Below, piece after piece: positions 1 to 9,159 of a DNA stretch of 26,224 nt. The position numbers and the translations under genes are program-made. How positions within the stretch are numbered: the stretch's first letter is position 1; each line of letters opens with the position of its first letter. The notes below the pieces were generated by a model. That model had not been told where the DNA came from. It made no database searches and was given only the letters and a program-made list of their open reading frames with translations. Source of the stretch: Mucidula mucida (lineage: Eukaryota > Basidiomycota > Agaricomycetes > Agaricales > Physalacriaceae); the NCBI GenBank assembly GCA_015501055.1, contig JADNYV010000474.1:1-26224 (forward strand), read 5' to 3'.

Positions 1-987
1 TCATACCATAATCGTGGTTGACCGATCCGTAGTCTTCAGTTATCCACTCACTCATGTATTGTACCAAAGCGCCATACTCTATGAGCGATTACATCATTGT
101 TGCGCTGCTTTCCTTTCCCATCTCAGACGCCGACGGGCGCACGTACGAGCGATCTCTGCCAATATCATCGACTTGTACGTTTACGCGTCAACATTCTCCG
201 GACCCTGGAATACTATTGCATCGCCATCACTATCGACAAGTATCGTACCTACGAGCACGCTCCGTTTCGTGGCTCTTTTAGCGACGTTGGACTTCTATAT
301 CTAAGGACCATTCCGGCCTGATGAATAGTTGGGATACAATCTGTGTAACGCAAAGACCTCGTCGTTCCACGGAGTTTTCAACCTGTCAAAGCACATGCCA
401 CCAAGCAGAGATAGCTTGGGACACATATTCACCTTTCGTCTTCATGCAAGATGCGATGAATTGTTAGGTTTTTGAACCGTATCGAACACTAAGGCACATT
501 CGCGATATTTGATATCCTGGTACACTCCCCCCAACCTTCGGGCTTCCTGACGGCTTATGCCTCCAAAATAATCAGGCTTCTATCTTTCATCTGCTAGTCT
601 AAGTGCTACGAGGTGAGTCTCGTGCTCACTTGCTTACTCCGGACCTAACATGTAACCAAGGCACCATTTCAAGTGAAGTCTTCTGAACTTCATGTCAAAT
701 TTGCTATCTCTGAGTTACTGTGAGCTCGGCTTCCCTTACGTGGCATTCTCCCGTCCTCATCACGATGGTCTGATGTCTGGTTGTCGAACGGTAGTAGCAG
801 GGTAGTGGTCTCTCTAGAGACGCTCTAAGCGGCTCTATTGTGTCTTCTATTGCTATCGGGGAACGCGGAAGTCGTTTATAAATCCTCATACCACCTGTCT
901 CATCACTTCCATATGGCGGCCCCTTCGCTGCATACAATTTCCATCATTGACCACAAGTCTCCGAACTACCTAAAAATATATCACTGC
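1..987. other. Left-end stretch without a recognisable gene
   Basis: Open frames here are short (under 100 codons), overlap each other in several frames, and show no family motif or splice pattern I recognise. The right end must hold the promoter of the carboxypeptidase gene. I see no tRNA, no terminal repeats and no transposon coding. Confidence 0.5.
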
Positions 988-994
988 TATAAAT
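988..994 (+). promoter_or_regulatory. TATA box of the S10 carboxypeptidase gene
   Basis: A TATAAAT lies 35-41 nt upstream of the chosen ATG at 1029. This spacing recurs at several other genes in the window, which supports both the box and the start. Confidence 0.45.
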
Positions 995-1028
995 TGTGAG
1001 TAAATTTCGTCTTTGTAGCCAAGGCAGG

Positions 1029-3112
1029 ATGTTTATCTCTCTAGGCCTGCTGCTTCTATCATCGATCGGGTTGGCCGATGCCACCCCAGGTCAAGTTCCC
1101 GTTGTCGATGGGATTCTTGGAGGCGTAGCGAACACGTCTGCAAGTGCTGTCAAGCTACCGAAAGTCGATGTAGCTACTGCAGCTGGGGATCTGCGGGTGA
1201 CGGAGAACTCTGGATATGTGGTTAGTACGAAGTCTTCGTGTACGATTAGTTGGGTTGACGGTTCACACAGAGACGACTCCAGGCGTCTATCAGGCGTCGG
1301 GCTATGGGGACATTGCCGCTAACAAAAGTATATGGTATGTTGACGCGATACATGTGTTCATGTACTTCTTGCCTAATTGACCATTCAAGGTTTTGGTTTT
1401 TTGCCGCGCGCAACAATCCTGAAACCGCTCCGTTGGCGCTATGGTTTAACGGTGGAGTATGCCCGGGTTGTTGTCTCCCTGGTAGTCGCTCATCTTTATC
1501 TAGCCGGGCAGCTCGAGTATGATAGGTCTCCTACAAGAACTCGGTCCTTGCCGGATCACCAACGACAGTTCGTCGGTCACTCTCAACCCCTTCTCGTGGA
1601 ACAACAATGCCAACGTTCTCTTCATTGATCAACCCGTCGGAGTTGGGTTTTCGCATGGCACCCTGGAAGTGGGCACATCACAAGAAGCAGCGTCGGATGT
1701 GTGGATTTCCTTCAGATATTTTTTGGCAGATGACCGGTTCGCGCACCTTCAGCAAAACGCATTGGCGATTTGGACCGAATCGTAAGTGGACCATGGTACT
1801 AGCAAGTGCAACCAGCGGACTAAGTTGTCTTCAGGTATGGAGGCCATTACGGACAACCTTTGCCGCGCATTTCCTAGCTCAAAATTCAGCTATCGCTGGG
1901 GGCACTGTCGATGGATTAACACTCAACCTTAAGGTCTTGGGTGTCGGTGATGGACTTACAGTTAGTCTACATCCCAACTGTCTACACCAGTCTCAAGAAC
2001 CCCATTCTAGGACCCGCTGTCGCAGTATCCGGGTTACATTTCATATGCGGCCTCTAATCCCTATCACACTCTTGTGTCCACGTCGGTCATCAACCGTGCG
2101 AACACCTCTTGGTCGTCCTCCACGGGATGCAAAGCCCAGGTACCCATCTCCTCCCACTCCCGCCGACACCCAAGCTGATCTCAAGTGCAGATCACGTCTT
2201 GCTACAACGGAGGCTCCAACAGGGTTTGCTCAGCGGCGCAGAGTTTTTGCAATAACAACATCCTTAGTCCCCTTGCCGGTAACTGGGATGTGCGCACATT
2301 ATTGACTCTTTGACCAAGTCCTTTCTCACGTTTTCCTCTCGTTAGGTTTACTATGTTCCCACCAGGAATCCCGACCCCTATCCACCTGATATCGAGTCCT
2401 ACCTCGATTCTGTCGCGGATACCATTGGCGCGGAGAGCACATGGCAGATGACGAACGACGACGTATACAGCAACTTTGCGTCAACTGGTGTGTGAAGTGT
2501 CGTGACATCGCCTACGCGTCTGATTGCTTTGCAGGTGATTGGATGAGGAACTCTCGCCCAGACCTTGAATCAGTTATTGATGCCGGCGTGAGTCTGCGTG
2601 TCCAGGGTGTTCTGTTCAACGGATATTGACGGATATGTTCATCAGGTGCGAACAATAGTATACGTGGGTGATGCTGTACGTGTTCTATTTATGCGTCGTC
2701 GCTGGTGTGCTCACTGTATTCCTTATCTACAGGACTACATCCTGAACTTCAACGGAATCGAAGCCATGGTATTGCCATCCAGAAATCCTTGTATAAATCC
2801 ACTCACACTGCGATAGGTCGATGCCCTCGATACCAAATTTTCGGATGAATATGCAAGCCAAGAATTTACCTCCTTCACCGTCAATGGACAGGCCACCGGC
2901 CAGTTCAAGAATGCTGGGACATTCTCATTTGTCCGCATCAACGGGGCCGGTCACGAAGTTCCTGCATATACCGTAAGTTATGAAGTTGTTGCGGACGTTG
3001 TTCCCCAAAGATCTGATTTGTTTTTGTTCAGTTCGGTAATCTGCAGGTCGGAGAGGCAGCGTTCCAGATGTTTTCCCAAATCATGTCTGATGAGGGTTTG
3101 TCTGCTACCTAG
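1029..3112 (+). CDS. Secreted serine carboxypeptidase, peptidase family S10 (one frame break)
   Basis: Predicted extracellular or vacuolar exopeptidase that removes C-terminal residues. Exons: 1029-1220, 1273-1334, 1390-1456, 1504-1781, 1835-1960, 2011-2139, 2191-2289, 2346-2487, 2535-2587, 2646-2675, 2733-2768, 2817-2972, 3032-3112, about 483 aa. Residues 1-17 form a signal peptide ([18 protein letters not shown]). Seen motifs: [12 protein letters not shown] (oxyanion region, residues ~105-116, with Ser where many relatives have Cys), ESYGGHYG with catalytic Ser ~200, [12 protein letters not shown] with the catalytic Asp, and GAGHEVPAY with the catalytic His. All introns are GT-AG. Exon lengths sum to one base short of a multiple of three. 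The frame changes at about 1850-1856, just after ESYGGHYG, into the frame of [10 protein letters not shown]. So either one base is missing in the assembly or the gene is a very recent pseudogene. Family call is very secure; integrity is not. The exon 1-2 junction gives YV-TTPGVYQ and is slightly uncertain. Confidence 0.9.
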
Positions 3113-3201
3113 AAACTAATACAAGGGATTGGAATATCAAGAACAGATCAAATATATGAAAACGCCTGCTTCGACCATGCAGATACAGGAAATTTTAGTA
3201 G

Positions 3202-4091
3202 TCAACTCTGTGTCACTTGAGTCGGCGCGAATCCACGGGAGACAATGGACATACCATATCCACCACCTCCGAACATCCCCATATCTATTCCAAACGAGAC
3301 CTGCTTGCCATTCAGCATCACTTCTGAGCCCACACCGCCTGTCATGGCTGCAATCATGTTGTCTGCGTATCCATCGCCCAACGTCTCTCCGGTAGTGATA
3401 GCAAGCGTCTTGCGTGTTTTCGACAACTGTTTGATTGCTTTTGCGAGTTTCCCACCTCTGTCCTGATCCTGAAGAACAAGGTCTTTGAGATTCGGGGCGA
3501 CGGCTGGATTATCCTCCAGGAAGACAAGACCTGGTCCCCTGATGTTCCCATGAACCTTGTCGTTGCCACTAATGTGCAGACTTTCTAACAATGGACAAGC
3601 AGAACAGAGTGCGATGAGGGCATTGTCCGTGATTCGCGTGGCAGCCTCAAGGCGCACAGCAACAAGATTCGGGCAGGCGTTCGCCAGCGCCGTCACTCCG
3701 TTATCCGAGATATGAGCTCCATATCCCGTGTCTGAATCTCCCAAGGTCAAGCATTTGAGAGAAGCGGCAAGGGTTGGGCGAGACCGGATGGCATCCAGGT
3801 GAGCGTCTGTGACATCGAAGCTCGCTGAGAAGTACACCTTTTGTATACCGGACGCATCCAGTCGCGTCGCGTCGAATTGAGGAGCAACAGTGGAATATCC
3901 TCCGGACGGTCTACTCTAGAAGGCGGGAAGTCTGGAGTTTGGTACGGCGTGTATCTCGAGCTGCTACCGCCACGACCGCCGCCACGGCCGCCGCGAGCTC
4001 TACCGCCCCGGCCCCCGCCACGATGTTTACGATTGCCACCACGACCTCTGGTGGGCGCTCTGGACGTACTAGCGCTTCCTTCAGACGAGCA
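3202..4091 (-). CDS. RNI-like leucine-rich-repeat protein with Arg/Gly-rich N-terminus (5' end unresolved, frame broken)
   Basis: The C-terminal ~210 codons (3837 down to 3202) are an LRR/ribonuclease-inhibitor-like fold of the F-box-LRR/AMN1 kind. Repeats such as ISDNGVTALANACPNLVAVRL and ITDNALIALCSACPLLESLHI have the cysteine-containing LRR spacing, and a Gly-rich tail (GMFGGGGYGMS) follows. Upstream, in another frame, 4060-3962 encodes an RGG/GAR tract (RGRGG, RGGGRGG, ARGGRGGGRGG) that runs into YTPYQTPDFPPSRVDRPEDI. The two frames meet at a GTCGC tandem repeat (3861-3874). Dropping one 5-bp unit joins them smoothly across NSTRLDASGIQKVYF. The start codon is not found: a TAA at 4092-4094 closes the RGG frame, so a further upstream exon or another break is needed. 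The gene is convergent with the S10 gene, 89 nt apart. Function is unknown; RGG boxes usually bind RNA or proteins, LRRs bind protein partners. Confidence 0.7.
3861..3874. repeat. 5-bp tandem repeat (GTCGC, 2.8 copies)
   Basis: GTCGC occurs twice plus a partial third copy inside the RNI-like gene. It is exactly where the two open frames of that gene go out of phase. A gain of one unit (5 nt, +2 in frame) explains the break. Confidence 0.7.
3962..4060 (-). repeat. Gly/Arg-coding low-complexity tract (RGG box)
   Basis: On the minus strand this GC-rich stretch is a near-continuous run of GGN and CGN codons encoding RGG, RGGG and GRGG units. On the plus strand it reads as alanine/threonine or proline/arginine-rich open frames, which are shadows. 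Confidence 0.7.
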
Positions 4092-4110
4092 TTAAAAGGC
4101 ATTAAAAGGC
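4091..4110. repeat. Perfect 10-bp direct tandem duplication
   Basis: ATTAAAAGGC is present twice back to back, directly upstream (on the gene strand) of the RGG-coding exon. It may disturb the 5' end of that gene. Confidence 0.8.
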
Positions 4111-4324
4111 AAAAGGAGATTAATGGAGGACGAACTGTCCGCAGGCCATGTAGGAAGAGAAAAATGAGTGTCTCAAAAATTACTTACGACGCGTACGTAA
4201 TGTCGGTACACGATCTGCTGACCGAGATTTGCGGTCTCACGTGGGACAAAAGGTTTTCAAAAGTTCTCAACGAAGGAGAGGCACAACAGAGTGAATTGAA
4301 GCAAAAGGTTTATCATGGCTATTG

Positions 4325-5912
4325 CTAGACAGGTTCGGGCACACTGTCGGTCAACGCCCTAGGCGATCCAAGGTTCGGCGTTCCATCCGAGTGCCAACCG
4401 ACCTCTAGAACCGCGTCAGCATGCGGCGAAGACGATACAGTGTTATAAACATACGCTGAACCATAGTATAGCGGCTGCCATCGCACAACGCGGGGACCTG
4501 TGCAGAGGCATGATACACCATATGAATCTGATTGCCGCTAGGACTGAGGAAGAAGCCGTTATGACCAGGCTATCGGGGTTATAAGCACTCAGAGTACAGG
4601 TCCTTCACGAGCATACCTCGTTGTTTCTGTGGGACACCAGTTGAGTATTGGACTTGTCAGGTTAAAAAAGAGACTTACCCGTTCGCCGAAGTGAAGATAG
4701 GACTACCGTATTTCGTCCACGAGCTCGCGCTGAGAGGGTCCGAGCCAGTAAGCTCGAGCCTTCCGAGCGAATATCCGGTTCCAGTGCAACTTGAGGCGGA
4801 AAAGACGATCCACGTCCGGCCTTCGTGATACAGAGCAGCTACAGAATAACATAAGTACGAAAATACAGAGGAACATGGTGTACTTGCCTGGGCCCTCGTT
4901 AACGTTTGCGCTGACGGTTTCCCAAGACAACGTCGGCGTCGAAATCTTCACAGCATTTCCGACAGCAGTCGCACTGGTCATTTGTCTGTTCATAGCGATC
5001 AGCAAGGTGAGCTTTATGGGAAGATGCGATTGATCGCACGCGATGTAAAGACATTGATCTAGAAAGAATAAGGATCAGAAGATCTCATCTTGAACGTTTC
5101 TCTCACTTGCGCCATCCCAACTAGAATACACGAGATACCGCGTTGTGCCTAAAACAAGTATGCTCGCATCGATCGACCATACGTCTCGGTTCGGGATCGT
5201 GATACGGCCTAGCAGGACACTTCTTCAATATGCATCAGCGAGGCTACAAAGCCTGTTACCTGCATAGCTCCACGTAGAATCCCAGATGATGGTCGAAGAC
5301 CCCTTCAAGACATGGATACGCTGATCATCCAGGGTTCCACTGGACCCGGCCGAGTAATATCTACGAAATGACAGTCAATCCACAAGACAAGTCAGAAAAG
5401 TTGAACATACATATACCAAGCACCTTCCGTAGATTGCCTGAAGAACTTCATTATTCTTCAAACCTCTTTTGAAAACTCTGCGCGTACCAATGGATCTCAG
5501 GCGCCCCTTCAATACGACAGTTTAGGAATCGATGCCGACGGAACAAAACAGACGCTTACACAGGTTGCAGCACCTGGACGACGTGCTGTCAGTCCAGACG
5601 ACTTTTGGCGTTGCGGTCTTCAAACCAGCAACAGTCGTTGCTCGTGTGATCTGAATATTAGTCCATGTAGTTGAGGTCAGATCTGGTTTCCGTTCAAGTA
5701 AGTACAAACATAACAGGTAAACTTTGAATACAGACAATAATATCCTTCATGATACACCTGTCGACGTTTAGATGCCAAAATGGGTATAAACATGATTTAC
5801 TCACCATGAATGGGTCAGAACCATCGGTGGACTTGATAGGATTCGTAAAAGCAAACGATAGCAAAGGCTGTAAGAGGACGAGGCAGAACACAGCTAAAAT
5901 CCTGGGGAACAT
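4325..5912 (-). CDS. Secreted glycoside hydrolase family 43 (arabinofuranosidase/arabinanase-like)
   Basis: Predicted extracellular enzyme cleaving arabinofuranosyl or xylosyl links of hemicellulose or pectin. Thirteen exons on the minus strand: 5912-5805, 5757-5736, 5682-5560, 5506-5488, 5437-5411, 5360-5260, 5208-5107, 5058-5040, 4985-4888, 4838-4679, 4626-4617, 4569-4455, 4404-4325. They give 327 aa with no frame conflict. Residues 1-22 are a signal peptide. GH43 five-blade propeller hallmarks: GSDPFMV (base Asp 33), YYLTSTTWTNIQITR, NLWAPEIHW, YYSAGSSGTLDDQR, WSIDAS (Asp 147), VNEGPA (acid Glu 204) and GHNGFF. All three catalytic carboxylates are present. Start is fixed by the signal peptide and by a TATA box 40-46 nt upstream. 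The pattern resembles the exo-arabinofuranosidase subfamily (GH43_26), from memory and not verified. Five exons are 10-27 nt long, and the intron at 4887-4839 has a GC donor. Confidence 0.93.
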
Positions 5913-6287
5913 TTTACAGTGCTGCCTTCTCTCGAACCTAGACTCGTAAGACTTTATACTCCTACGACCGGGTGTATCAAGCGGCCCGCGTCGGTTGCCG
6001 CAATGTTGAAACACACCATCTGATTGCCTGGAATCCCGAAGAAAGACCCAAACTGTAGAAATTCAGCGTCGGCACCTGTGTATGCATGGGTACCTTGAAT
6101 CGGGTCATCTTCGGTTCGCGGATGAAACCATTTCAGGACTTGGGCGATGGTCCTGTGATACCTTTTCTAGCCAATGCGATGTCTTCACGAGACCATGCAG
6201 AATAGAGTGCACAGGATGAGGTACAACATGTCCATAATAGTTTTTGAGCAAGTATGAATCGACGATACACGAACAACATGCCAGCTG
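5913..6287. other. Intergenic: GH43 promoter and Rsm1 3' flank
   Basis: Apart from the TATA box at 5952-5958 I see no gene. Open frames running through it are extensions of the GH43 first exon or random. Confidence 0.5.
5952..5958 (-). promoter_or_regulatory. TATA box of the GH43 gene
   Basis: The minus strand reads TATAAAG 40-46 nt upstream of the GH43 ATG at 5912. Confidence 0.45.
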
Positions 6288-7905
6288 TTACCCGAGTAGT
6301 CCTTTAACATACCTGAGGAGATCCTTGCCCTGGATCCCGGTTAGAGGGTGAATATCGATGTAACATGGATACAAACGCACCCCTCGAGCTTTGACGCCTT
6401 CTACCATGGCATTGACGCCACTATCAAAGTCCGTCCCACTCTCAGGTCGCCCTTCTTCGCCTTCCTCGACTCGACGCCCACTAAGTTGCGATCTTTGCGC
6501 CATTCCATATCTCAATAGTACACTAAGAACCGCCCGCCAACCCTCCAGTTCTCCTTGACCATTTAGTGAGATTGTGCTTGAGGTGGAGCGAGCATTCTGA
6601 TTCAGAGACGGTATGACTGTAGACCGAACAACGTAAGGACAGTACGACCGATGTTCTTTGAGCAAGTCAAACGGTCTGCGCGGAGGAGTACGACTAGACG
6701 CAGATAAATCCCCTCTGGGTCCGAACGCCCATAAACCTACACGGCGTTGGCATAAGGGGCAGTGGAGAAGTGCGTCTTGCTTTGCTGAGGTTGAAGTGGG
6801 AGGAACACTTAGTCGTGACGGTGTTTGAGCGCGACTGGGCGCGCGTGTAGGACTGGAAGGGGCAGATGGAGCAACAGAGGATGCTCGAGAGGGCGCACGA
6901 GATGATGCTCTTGCTGATGCTGCCCGCGTGAGAGAGGGTAAAGGTGGTGCTATTGTCCAACCGAAGAGCGACGTCAGCAAGGCTGTTTCAGAGAGATCCT
7001 CCGAAGATGGGCTCGATGGCTCCGCGTCAGATGACAAAGAATAGAGCTTGACGGTGGATTGAAGAGATAACAGCTGGTTTGCGGTCTAGCAGGCGAAGTG
7101 AGATTGGGCATGCTACAGAAACGGACTTGACGGACGAGCGGGTGTTTTGTTTCGACGTCTTGGAGTAGAGCTTCTAGAGCGAGGGCGTTTGATTTGACAT
7201 CTCGAATAGTAGCAGTCGGTGATTGTAAAGGTATCCGGTAGATGGAGGCTAACCAAAATGAGGGTAGAGCTTGTATTGGTACACAGTACGCACCATCACA
7301 CTGCCTTGTCTTCCAAGGACAGCCATCCTTATGAGCGCTGACAAGAGATGCTTTCTGTTTTTCAACAAGGGCATTGGCGGCGTCCCGTGACATTCCATCT
7401 TTGCCGACTACAACCCACGAGGCGTTGCATATCCCGCACAAGAGTCTGTCCTTTCCGTCGTTTACCCAGCCGCACTTTGAAGCTGCCACTGCATCTAGAG
7501 CGGGAGGTTTGTTCGCATAGGTGGCCAATTTGAAGGTTGACAATCTCGAAAGAAACGAGGAGATGGAAGAAGGTCGATACTCTACGTTGCCGGATACGGG
7601 GGCTGGTTCGGAGAATTTGAAAGGGAAGGCTTTGCGTGTACGTGTTGCAGCGCGGGAGAGAATCGCCGTCAGATGTGGTGTACTCTTGGAATATGCCTCC
7701 GTGGACCTGCTCTCATTGAGAATATCCTAGGCCATGATTTGGATAAAACTGACTGGTCTTTGCTCTTAATTCCATACTTAGCAAGCGTCGAGTAAAGCGA
7801 GCGGGCTGTGTTCGACCTTTTAAGTAGCGGCGGGCGATGTTCTGGCGGAGTGACGGCGTCATCCAAAGATTGAAAGGCATCATCAAGTTTGCGCTGCCTA
7901 GGCAT
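6288..7905 (-). CDS. C3HC zinc-finger protein, Rsm1/NIPA (ZC3HC1) family
   Basis: Nuclear protein family linked to mRNA export and the nuclear basket in yeast (Rsm1) and to NIPA/ZC3HC1 in animals. Exons: 7905-7754, 7706-7294, 7248-7127, 7085-6288, 494 aa, all frames closing. Start chosen at MPRQRKLDDAFQSLDDA, with a basic N-terminus. First BIR-like zinc module: C141-x2-C144 (CGIC) with H176-x3-C180 (HKDGC). Second module: C338-x2-C341 (CPLC) with H374-x3-C378 (HRSYC). Between them, residues ~281-320 are a Ser/Arg/Pro-rich low-complexity linker (RASSRAPSRASS and similar). The C-terminus holds an EGWRAVLSVLLRYG helix and ends in PLTGIQGKDLLRYVKGLLG. The frame remains open upstream to 8280, with an alternative ATG at 8238, so a longer N-terminus cannot be excluded. 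Likely housekeeping and intact. Confidence 0.9.
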
Positions 7906-8276
7906 GAGATTGGAGACGCAGTAGAGGCTTTGAGGACACACCTTGGTAGCTCTCACCGCCGATATCGACTGGTCAACGGGAGGAACGGCATCGCCGCCAA
8001 CAGACATAGTGGTACTTAATGAAAGTAATGATTTGGAAATCATGCCTTGTGGCTGTGCCTCAGGCTTGTCATTTACCTCTACGACAAACAAGGACCCATA
8101 AATGTCCTCGCTCTCAGGCCCAAACAAACCCAAGTGAAAATGGAACGTTATAGAAGAGTAGAATCGACACCAGAGGAACAGAGGAAGACCCAGTGAAGAA
8201 CCTCCTGCTTTTGGAATGTTTGATACATTTACAATCATGCGTAATCGTACATAGTCTCCGCCCGCCACACAGCAAA
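7906..8276. other. Intergenic between Rsm1-like and LYR genes, with in-frame open extension
   Basis: No separate gene is recognised. On the minus strand the frame of the Rsm1-like exon 1 stays open through the whole stretch (about 125 codons), which is longer than expected by chance but shows no motif. It may be 5' UTR or an unrecognised N-terminal extension. Confidence 0.45.
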
Positions 8277-8721
8277 TCAACCCTTTCCGGGATCCGATGC
8301 ACCGGAAGACGAAGGTTCGGGATACATCCGCTTCAAGTGTCGATATTTGCGCAAGGAGTAGAGCGCGAGCGTCTCTAGAATCGTATGTGTTTAGACTGAT
8401 GCGCCACTATGTAATTCGTAATACCATTCTTGATGTACTCGCCGAACTTTAGAGCCTTTTCGATTTCCTCTGGATCAGTTAGGTTCCTGTTCTCTGTCAC
8501 CAAAATTAGACAGCTCGCAGGCCCAGGCGACTGAGGCACGCCAGCTTACTGTCGAACATCTGTCGAATCCGTCTGTTGAAATCATAACTAGCAAACGTGT
8601 GTCACGCCCCGATCAGACCGAAACGGAGCGCATGGACGGGCACACACGATGGATCTGGATACTCTTTTCCGAGCGTAATCAGCTCCTTATACAGCGCGAT
8701 GACTCGAGTGCGCGTTGACAT
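8277..8721 (-). CDS. LYR-motif mitochondrial protein, LYRM5/ETFRF1-like
   Basis: Small mitochondrial matrix protein of the Complex1_LYR superfamily; animal LYRM5/ETFRF1 regulates electron-transfer flavoprotein. Exons: 8721-8648, 8587-8550, 8493-8425, 8374-8277, giving 92 aa with all phases closing. Seen: IALYKELITLGKEYP (LYK in place of LYR, followed by the conserved GKEYP), DFNRRIRQMF, a DPEEIEKALKFGEYIKNE helix, and a C-terminal ALYSLRKYRHLKRMYP, the three-helix bundle expected of the family. The ATG at 8721 (MSTRTRVIALYKEL) sits at the usual distance before the LYR helix. An in-frame ATG at 8802 would add 27 residues and cannot be fully excluded. The gene is divergent from the phosphate transporter. 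Confidence 0.9.
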
Positions 8722-8955
8722 ATTGATGTGCTGAACGTTTGGAGGAAAGCACCGTACCTGAAGCGTGGGAATTACGGACCTGGCTTGTTCTTCTTTCGGC
8801 ATGCACCGGGTAAAGGTCTTGGCATACAGCTTACTGTCAGTACAGTGAACCTTCCAACATTCAATACGCCGTAATGGGCTCCCGTTGTCGGTCTAATGTC
8901 CACTACGCCGCCCTCTACGTCCTCTTTGACAATCAAGCCTCCATCTGCTCCCATG

Positions 8956-8961
8956 CACGTG
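8956..8961. promoter_or_regulatory. CACGTG E-box, candidate Pho4/NUC-1-type site
   Basis: The palindrome CACGTG (context TGCACGTGTG) lies about 200 nt before the phosphate transporter ATG and 145 nt before its TATA box. Pho4 (yeast) and NUC-1 (Neurospora) bind this core in phosphate-starvation promoters. One six-base match is weak evidence alone; the location makes it worth testing. Confidence 0.35.
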
Positions 8962-9105
8962 TGACTGCGCTCCTGGTGTGACATCCGTTCCGTTCATCGA
9001 GTCTAAAAATAGAACTCCTCCAAATGATCGTGTGCGTAGTGTATGATTGGCTGAAGGGGGCACGAACGTGCAGACCCCATTAAAGGCTTTAGTGGGGTGA
9101 TTGCA

Positions 9106-9112
9106 TATAAAG
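9106..9112 (+). promoter_or_regulatory. TATA box of the phosphate transporter gene
   Basis: TATAAAG lies 48-54 nt upstream of the ATG at 9160. Confidence 0.45.
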
Positions 9113-9159
9113 TCGGAGGGACCGTCTGTCCGTTTCTCATCCCTGCAGTCAACCTCCCG

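Larger units (their letters stand above)
8722..9159. other. Shared divergent promoter of LYR gene (-) and phosphate transporter (+)
   Basis: No convincing gene lies here; the short minus-strand frames lack motifs. It carries a CACGTG at 8956-8961 and a TATA box at 9106-9112 for the transporter. Confidence 0.55.

Noticed and set aside
704..937. Minus-strand 77-codon frame
   Set aside because: No motif, no splice continuation, and it lies in the likely carboxypeptidase promoter.
3911..4102. Minus-strand frame starting MPFNARLKEAL as the N-terminus of the RNI-like protein
   Set aside because: It reads the Arg/Gly codons in a shifted frame as a Val/Ala run and ends at a stop before the LRR; the RGG frame fits better with the downstream segment.
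3841..4328. Plus-strand open frames rich in Ala/Thr or Pro/Arg
   Set aside because: They are antisense readings of the minus-strand RGG codons and carry no domain.
4791..5033. Plus-strand 80-codon frame with a hydrophobic stretch
   Set aside because: It is the antisense shadow of the GH43 exons 8-10, which close perfectly on the minus strand.
8772..8984. Minus-strand 70-codon frame upstream of the LYR gene
   Set aside because: No motif and no in-phase junction with the LYR exons; lies in the divergent promoter.
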